64,000 nucleotides of DNA from Imbricaverruca yamaguchii (taxonomy: Eukaryota; Arthropoda; Thecostraca; Neoverrucidae): NCBI GenBank assembly GCA_034440575.1, contig JAOTOL010001604.1:689001-753000 (forward strand). Direction: 5' to 3'. Each line of letters opens with the position of its first letter. Within the stretch, counting starts at the first letter, position 1. The notes beneath the pieces are model-generated. The model had not been told where the DNA came from, did not search any database, and saw nothing but the letters and a program-made list of their open reading frames with translations. Below are positions 57,900 through 64,000 of the stretch, piece by piece. A program made the translations under genes and the position numbers.

Positions 57900-58490
57900 A
57901 ATCTTAGGGGATGCCATGGGTGTTGGGACGGGTCTCAGAGCCCCCTCTCATCATCTGCCCCCGGCCACCCCCAGCTAACTGCGAAACCAGGTAGGATCGA
58001 GTCGGAACCGACTGAGTTAATGAGGATACCATGGTCCATGCTGTCAAAGGCTTTGCTCACATCTACTGATGTGCTGATTGAAAGTTGACCTCCGTCAGTG
58101 CTGAAGCTGATTCGTTAAAGACATCGAAGAGCACAGCGTCGAGCATGGCATTCTTCTTACAGTGGCTGGGCCTGTTTGCATATTGGTGAGGAAACAATGT
58201 TGTTTGGTGGGAGGTACTCAGCGAGTTCGCCGCACGAAATGTTCCAATTTTTAAGTGTGACAGAAGCGAGATGGGTCGAAAGCTTAGGATTATCTCGATC
58301 ACCTCGATCATATAACTGCAAGACAAAATGATGGCAGGAACAATATGAACGGCTTCGATTTCCAAACGCAAAGTCAAATGTATCCACAAGAAAATGGATC
58401 GGAGCTTCTAACAGTATCGCATAAAGTGTGGCTAAATCTTTCAGAGGTATATTAAACATCCCCGAGCACCGAGACATATTCCAGAGCCTG
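57900..58490. other. Left flank/5' part of the Penelope-like element, unassigned
   Basis: CTTCACTTGCTC-like spacer; 58010-58160 has TGAGGATACCATGGTCCATG-type text reminiscent of LINE RT in antisense (the usual GTKAVVLDFSKAFD region reads on the minus strand as SKAFDSMDHGILIN near 58020-58050), so a small minus-strand RT scrap is possible here. Confidence 0.3.
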
Positions 58491-58494
58491 CCAT

Positions 58495-60290
58495 CAAGAC
58501 TGCTATCGTCACCCTGAGCCAGCGCCCCTTGTCGGTCGGTCAGTCCAGCGTCCTAGAGCGTGGTCTGGGCTTCGTCCCTACTCCGAAAGAAGTACCGAAA
58601 GTGAAGATAGCCGCTGCCATCGAATATCTGGCTCAGACGATTCCCGATAAAGAGCAGGCTGATAAGATCCGCTTTGGACTGTCCAAGTACTTAAATCAGC
58701 CCGGCTTCAGAAACATAACATGTCCCCAGCTCAAAGGATGGAGTCTTCACCATCTGTCCGGCAGACAAGGGAAACGCTATCGTAATCATGGACACGACCG
58801 AGTGTAAAGAAAAAGTAAACATCCTTTCTGATTCTACATACTGATAACTCGCCGCTGACACCACCAATAAGATAGGGCGTAAAGTCACGAAAGTGATGAA
58901 GCATTCAGGCAGAATATGTCAGACTGAAGCCGATAAACTGAAGCCTTCACATAGCCTACCCCCTTGCCTCTACGCCTGACCAAAGATCCACAATGAAGGT
59001 GTGCCTGTTCGCCCTATCGTTAGCTGCATCGGTTCACTCGTGGAAAGGCTATCCGCCCACCTGACATACATCAACCCGATCCTGGGGAAAAGTGAGCACC
59101 AAATCAAAAATTCCGAGAAAAAAAATTGTACGTAAACTCCGCTCTAGCAATGCCACTGACAAAATCTTAGTTAGCTTCCACGTGAAAAGTCTATTCACGA
59201 AGGTACCGACCGACGAAGCCATCTCGGTATCCTGCGAGAAATTACGCCATGATCCGACCCTCTCCACACGCACTTTCCTCGGCGTCTCATCCGTGGAAAC
59301 TCTGATGAAGTTATGTGTCGGGAACGCCTACTTCCTCTGGGACGGGGACATCTGCGAGCAGGTGGAAAACTCTCCAATGGGGAGCCTTCTTACTTCTTAC
59401 TTGCTCCCCGTCGTCCTCGCTAACGGCTACATGCAATTTTTCGAGTAGAAGGCTCTCAGCGAGGCGGATAAAAAAAAAACAGACGTCTGGTTCCGTTTCG
59501 TTGAAGACTGCTTTGCCTGCTGGAGCCACCGACTCGAAGATCTTGACAAGTTCCTCGATCATCTCAACAGCATCCGACCATCAATCAAGTCCACCTTGGA
59601 GTTTGAGAGAAATGGATGTCTTCATTGCCTCCATGTCAACTTGCAGAAAACTGATGGACGACTCCAAACCCACGTCTACAGAAGGCCCACCCACACCGAC
59701 GTCTACCTGCGACAAGAGTCGAACCACCTCCAAAAGGTGAAGCAAGGTGTTGTGCGATGTCTCACTGAAAGGGCCAGAAAAAAATATGCGACGAGAACGG
59801 TATTAAGCTGTCCACTCGCGACAAGCTCTTCGCCGCTAGCGGCTACTGAAATAATAGCGTTTCGTCTGCTAAATGAAAACACAAAAATGGAAAAAGGGAA
59901 GAGGATAACAGGCTGAGATATATTCCATTTCCATATTACCCGGGCATTTGAGAGCGCCTGGAACGCAGCCTGAGGCTCATGGAAGTTGTCATCACTCATG
60001 CGTCTGGTCAATCTTCGCAAAGCAGACTGTGCCAACGTCTCAAAGACCGAAGAGATCGTGGGATAAACTCGGGAACCCATCCACCGCCTAGCGTGCGAGT
60101 GCAGCACAGCGTACATCGACGATAGTGGTCGGCCGTTGGGTAAGCGCCTGAAGGAAAATCGGAACGCTTTGTCCAAGGCCTAACCAGAAAGGCCCGCAGT
60201 TGCTGAACACGCTGTATACACTTGGCATGACATCCACTGGAATGCCGTAGAGATTCTGAGACGTGACACGTCTCAATATATAAATCTACT
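58495..60290 (+). pseudogene. Penelope-like element: RT and GIY-YIG-type endonuclease remnant
   Basis: The plus strand, across several frames, shows SVLERGLGFVPTPKEVP near 58545, CPADKGNAIVIMDTTE near 58755, PKIHNEGVPVRPIVSCIGS near 58980, ILVSFHVKSLFTKVP near 59165, YFLWDGDICEQVENSPMGS near 59330 and FRFVEDCFACW near 59490. The last stands where YVDD is expected, with Asp-Asp now Glu-Asp. The 3' part has YIDDSGRPLGKRLKENRNAL near 60112 and VAEHAVYTWHDIHWNAVEIL near 60200, the GIY-YIG-like endonuclease typical of canonical Penelope elements. Stops and frameshifts (near 58770, 58845, 58975, 59450, 59940 and 60180) make it dead. Confidence 0.8.
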
Positions 60291-60297
60291 TCTATTC

Positions 60298-60640
60298 TGC
60301 GTGGTATTCTGTTTGGATGTGTCTACATCATATTCTGCATGGTGTTCCAATTGGATGCATCTTCGTGCTATTCTGCGTGGTATTATGTGCGGTATTCTGC
60401 CTGGTATTTCGATTGGATGTGTCCGCGTCGTATTCTGCTTGGTATTACGATTTGATGTGTCCGCATCGTCTTATGCGCGGTATTACAATCGGATGTGTCC
60501 GCGTTGTATTCTGTCTGGCATTTCGATTGGATGTGTCCGCGTCGTATTCTGCCTGGTTTATGATTGGATATGTCCGTGTCGTATTCCGCCTGGTATTTCG
60601 ATTGGATGTGTCCGCGTCGTATTCGAGTCAATGGGCGCAT
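60298..60640. repeat. 38-bp minisatellite, about nine units
   Basis: GATTGGATGTGTCCGCGTCG + TATTCTGCCTGGTATTTC; starts at 60411, 60449, 60487, 60525, 60562 and 60600 give periods 38, 38, 38, 37, 38. The first units (from 60298) are more diverged. It begins immediately after the Penelope-like 3' end. Confidence 0.9.
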
Positions 60641-60644
60641 GCCA

Positions 60645-61510
60645 GTCGTCCGGTGCGGATTTTCGCCACATCCGTCGAACTGATAGAATGCATTACGGTT
60701 TGGTCGTAGTCCACTTATTGACATTTGCCTCGAGAGCTGCTCAACCTGTTTTACTTACTTGTTGCCACTTTCTGATTTCTTTCCGCTGCAATGTCAAGTA
60801 TAAACATGGCAAGCTGACAGAAAACATAGTGGTGCAACTCCGCACTCACCACAACAATGAAAAAGGAAAAGTCAAAATTACTGCTTGTATCTGCAACTTC
60901 AGATCGCCAGCACTTCCTAGGATCACCAGCATCGCCTCCCCGTACCGCTGCAACAAGGTACTCTCGTGTATCCAACGAATCGGTCACAGCTAAGACATCG
61001 ATGTTTAAAACAGCTTCGAATATCTGCAGAATGTTATGTTCAAAACTTTCCCAAGACCGTTCATCGGATGCTCATATTTTGTATCTCGAGCAGGTGAATC
61101 TAGGTGTAGGGTAAATGAAGTGCATGAAATATACCGTCTGCCGTTTGAGAATATAAAGGAGGTAAAATTCCGCTTGTCAAAGCATCTAAGAAATATGGTA
61201 AGCAAAGCACGTGAAGGTGAAAAGAGTGTGGGCCAAAAAGTATACAAATTATCGTAGGTAGGGTAACGATGCAGGGAGGCAACGTGAAATATCTGGAGGT
61301 AAGGTCGCACCCAACTCCCAGAGAAATGGAGCCGATAATGTCGACGGCGAATGGGCGGCCGTACGTCGACAAGGATAACGGCGGCAACCATCGCGCGCAG
61401 CCACCGGACGGAAGCCAGACCGGCAACACGAGCGGCGACGGCACGGCGCCAACTCGAGCGGATGCAACTCGACAGCGGCGCGCGAGCGAGCCGAGCCGGC
61501 GACGACTCCG
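60645..61510. other. No recognised gene
   Basis: Plus-strand frames at 61036-61257 (EVHEIYRLPFENIKEVKFRL) and 61269-61580 have some protein texture but no family that I can name. Confidence 0.35.
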
Positions 61511-61790
61511 GCGGCCTCAGGCCACCTGTGTGGCCGCCTCAGGCCACCTGTATGGCCTCAGGCCACCTGTGTGGCCGTGACCGACGTGGACACCCGCCGG
61601 CCGGCGGGCTCGTCGGTCGGCCGCTCGCCGGTGGACAGCTGCACCGGCGCCATCCTCTGCAGCAGCGACACCGGCGGCACTTCGACGCCGACGGAGCTGG
61701 CGGCCGCCGCGCGCCGCACCAGCGCCGTCGACACCCCGTGCGGCATGTCCGGCCGGCGCGGCTCGGCCGTCACCCAGCACGGCAGCGGTC
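61510..61790 (-). CDS. GC-rich frame end, unrecognised, fused to minisatellite
   Basis: The minus-strand frame ends HGVSTALVRRAAAASSVGVE, VPPVSLLQRMAPVQLSTGER and PTDEPAGRRVSTSV. This has ordinary protein texture, unlike the repeat-derived residues before it. A threefold CCTCAGGCCACCTGT repeat follows at 61513-61576. It may be a scrap of a GC-rich host exon next to which the minisatellite grew. Confidence 0.3.
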
Positions 61791-61794
61791 CACT

Positions 61795-64000
61795 GCAACA
61801 CGCCACACCACGCCTGAGGTACACGCCACACCGCGCCGAGGTAAACGCCACACCACGCCTGAGGTACACGCCACACCACGCCTGAGGTACACGCCACACC
61901 ACGCTGAGGTACACGCCACACCACGCTGAGGTACACGCCACACCGCGCCTGAGGTACACGCCACACCACGCCTGAGGTACACGCCACACCGCGCCTGAGG
62001 TACACGCCACACCGCGCCTGAGGTACACGCCACACCACGCCTGAGGTACACGCCACACCGCGCCTGAGGTACACGCCACACCACGCCTGAGGTACACGCC
62101 ACACCGCGCTGAGGTACACGCCACACCGCGCCTGAGGTACACGTCACACCGCGCCTGAGGTACACGCCACACCGCGCCTGAGGTACACGCCACACCACGC
62201 CTGAGGTACACGCCACACCACGCTGAGGTACACGCCACACCGCGCCTGAGGTACACGCCCACACGCCAACGCCTGAGGTACACGCCACACCACGCCTGAG
62301 GTACACGCCACACCACGCTGAGGTACACGCCCACCACGCCTGAGGTACACGCCACACCACGCTGAGGTACACGCCACACCACGCCTGAGGTACACGCCAC
62401 ACCACGCCTGAGGTACACGCCACACCACGCTGAGGTACACGCCACACCACGCTGAGGTACACGCCACACCACGCTGAGGTACACGCCACACCACGCCTGA
62501 GGTACACGCCACACCACGCCTGAGGTACACGCCACACCACGCCTGAGGTACACGCCACACCACGCCTGAGGTACACGCCACACCACGCCTGAGGTACACG
62601 CCACACCACGCCTGAGGTACACGCCACACCACGCCTGAGGTACACGCCACACCACGCCTGAGGTACACGCCACACCACGCCTGAGGTACACGCCACACCA
62701 CGCCTGAGGTACACGCCACACCACGCCTGAGGTACACGCCACACCACGCCTGAGGTACACGCCACACCACGCCTGAGGTACACGCCACACCACGCTGGGG
62801 CCTAGCACGCCACACCACGCCTGAGGTACACGCCACACCACGCCTGAGGTACACGCCACACCACGCCTGAGGTACACGCCACACCACGCCGAGGTACACG
62901 CCACACCACGCCTGAGGTACACGCCACACCGCGCTGAGGTACACGCCACACCACGCCTGAGGTACACGCCACACCACGCTGAGGTACACGCCACACCGCG
63001 CCTGAGGTACACGCCACACCGCGCCTGAGGTACACGCCGCACCACGCTGAGGTACACGCCACACCACGCTGAGGTACACGCCACACCACGCCTGAGGTAC
63101 ACGCCACACCGCGCCTGAGGTACACGCCACACCACGCCTGGGGTACACGCCACACGCCTGAGGTACACGCCACACCACGCCTGAGGTACACGCCACACCA
63201 CGCCTGAGGTACACGCCACACCGCGCTGAGGTACACGCCACACCACGCCTGAGGTAACGCCACACCGCGACACGCCACACCGCGCCGAGGTACATGCCAC
63301 ACCACGCTGAGGTACACGCCACACCGCGCCGAGGTACACGCCACACCACGCTGAGGTACACGCCTCACCACGCCTGAGGTACACGCCACACCACGCTGAG
63401 GTACACGCCACACCACACTAAGACTGTCTCACCACCGTCTCACCACGCTGAGGTACACGCCACACCGCGCTGAAACATACGCCATACCACGCTGATGTAT
63501 ACGTTTTGTCACACTGAAACACACGTCATACCATGTTGAGATATACGGCACAGCATGCTATGACACACGCCGAGGCACCCTGAGGACACACGCCGAGGAA
63601 CCCTAAGACACACGTCACAACACCCTGAGACACACTGCACAACACCCCGAGACACGTCTCACCACGCTGAGGTACACGCCACACCACGCTGAGGTACATG
63701 CCACACCACGCCGAGGTACACGCCACACCACGCTGAGGTACACGCCACACCACGCTGAGGTACACGCCACACCACGCCTGAGGTACACGCCACACCACGC
63801 TGAGGTACACGCCACACCACGCCTGAGGTACACGCCACACCACGCCTGAGGTACACGCCACACCACGCCTGAGGTACACGCCACACCGCGCCTGAGGTAC
63901 ACGCCACACCACGCCTGAGGTACACGCCACACCACGCCTGAGGTACACGCCACACCACGCTGAGGTACACGCCACACCACGCTGAGGTACACGCCACACC
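61795..64000. repeat. 22/23-bp minisatellite, about 90 units, running off the window
   Basis: The main unit is ACGCCACACCACGCCTGAGG + TAC (23 bp), with a 22-bp form (CGCTGAGG) and A/G variants (CCACG or CCGCG). Rare breaks occur near 62265, 62325, 62797, 63150 and 63260. At 63415-63660 the units are strongly diverged (CACACTGAAACACACGTCAT-like, then CACCCTGAGACACAC) before regular units resume. The minus strand is open for hundreds of codons as a pure by-product (23-residue periodicity from 3 x 23 bp). Confidence 0.95.

Noticed and set aside
61558..63411. 617-aa minus-strand frame with Cys/Val/Arg repeats
   Set aside because: It is the translation of the 22/23-bp minisatellite; the 23-residue periodicity follows from three 23-bp units, and variants at DNA level ignore codon position.
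61795..64000. CRISPR-like array of short regular repeats
   Set aside because: Units are contiguous tandem repeats without unique spacers, in a eukaryotic genome with no cas genes. The same holds for the 23-45-bp arrays elsewhere.

Overview
This window is eukaryotic nuclear DNA, almost certainly from a metazoan and most likely an invertebrate. An aquatic arthropod such as a crustacean is my best guess, but the sequence does not prove it. There are no bacterial operons and no intact multi-exon host gene. I see introns, a CCHC/DTG/D-D-35-E Ty3-Gypsy retrotransposon, several non-LTR clades, a Penelope-like element, mariner, MULE/ZSWIM-type and THAP-type genes, tRNA-derived SINEs, endogenous parvovirus-like pieces and many minisatellites. 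The mix of AT-rich DNA with very GC-rich coding islands (7.9-8.8, 17.5-17.8, 33.8-34.2, 52.1-57.5 kb) is striking. Layout, left to right: 0.3-5.0 kb is a nearly complete minus-strand CR1-like element with an SGNH-esterase ORF1 and an endonuclease/RT ORF2. 5-9 kb holds remnants of a SWIM-finger gene and the C-terminus of a pogo/jerky-like gene with a PHD-like finger. 9.5-10.6 kb carries two copies of a 58-bp hairpin retroposon. 11-14.4 kb has a Myb/SANT-like remnant and a 5'-truncated LINE. 14.5-15.9 kb is a THAP pseudogene with a recognisable intron. 16.9-26.2 kb is a duplicated MULE/ZSWIM3-like family, one copy of which was split by a 3.5-kb insertion (TGT...ACA ends, CTCT target duplication) and by a SINE. 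26.8-27.3 kb may be a decayed parvovirus capsid piece. 27.3-28.2 kb is a 25-bp minisatellite. 31.3-33.5 kb is a large imperfect palindrome holding a nested hairpin retroposon and CR1 copy. 33.8-34.4 kb is a chimera of a ZSWIM-like N-terminus and a ubiquitin-specific protease C-terminus. 35.4-35.9 kb has octamer-bearing tandem repeats and a palindrome array. 36.3-37.4 kb is an endogenous parvovirus-like NS1/VP fragment abutting another ZSWIM copy. 39.7-40.6 kb is an internally deleted LINE with a 2A-like motif. 41.2-44.1 kb is an I/Jockey-type LINE interrupted by a mariner whose second catalytic Asp is lost. 45-53 kb contains a Myb/SANT-like gene, a LINE RNase H tail, a DCUN1D3-like (neddylation) gene fragment and tandem repeats. 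53.3-57.8 kb is a young Ty3/Gypsy element with two LTRs. 58.5-60.3 kb is a Penelope-like element with a GIY-YIG-type tail. 60.3 kb to the end is minisatellite. How it works together: the window reads as a graveyard of nested mobile elements. Several observations are internally checkable because paralogous empty sites occur in the same window: at 20.89 and 39.62 kb for the hairpin retroposon, and at 18.77 kb for the 3.5-kb insertion. Protein family calls come from motif recognition by eye. Coordinates of decayed elements are approximate.
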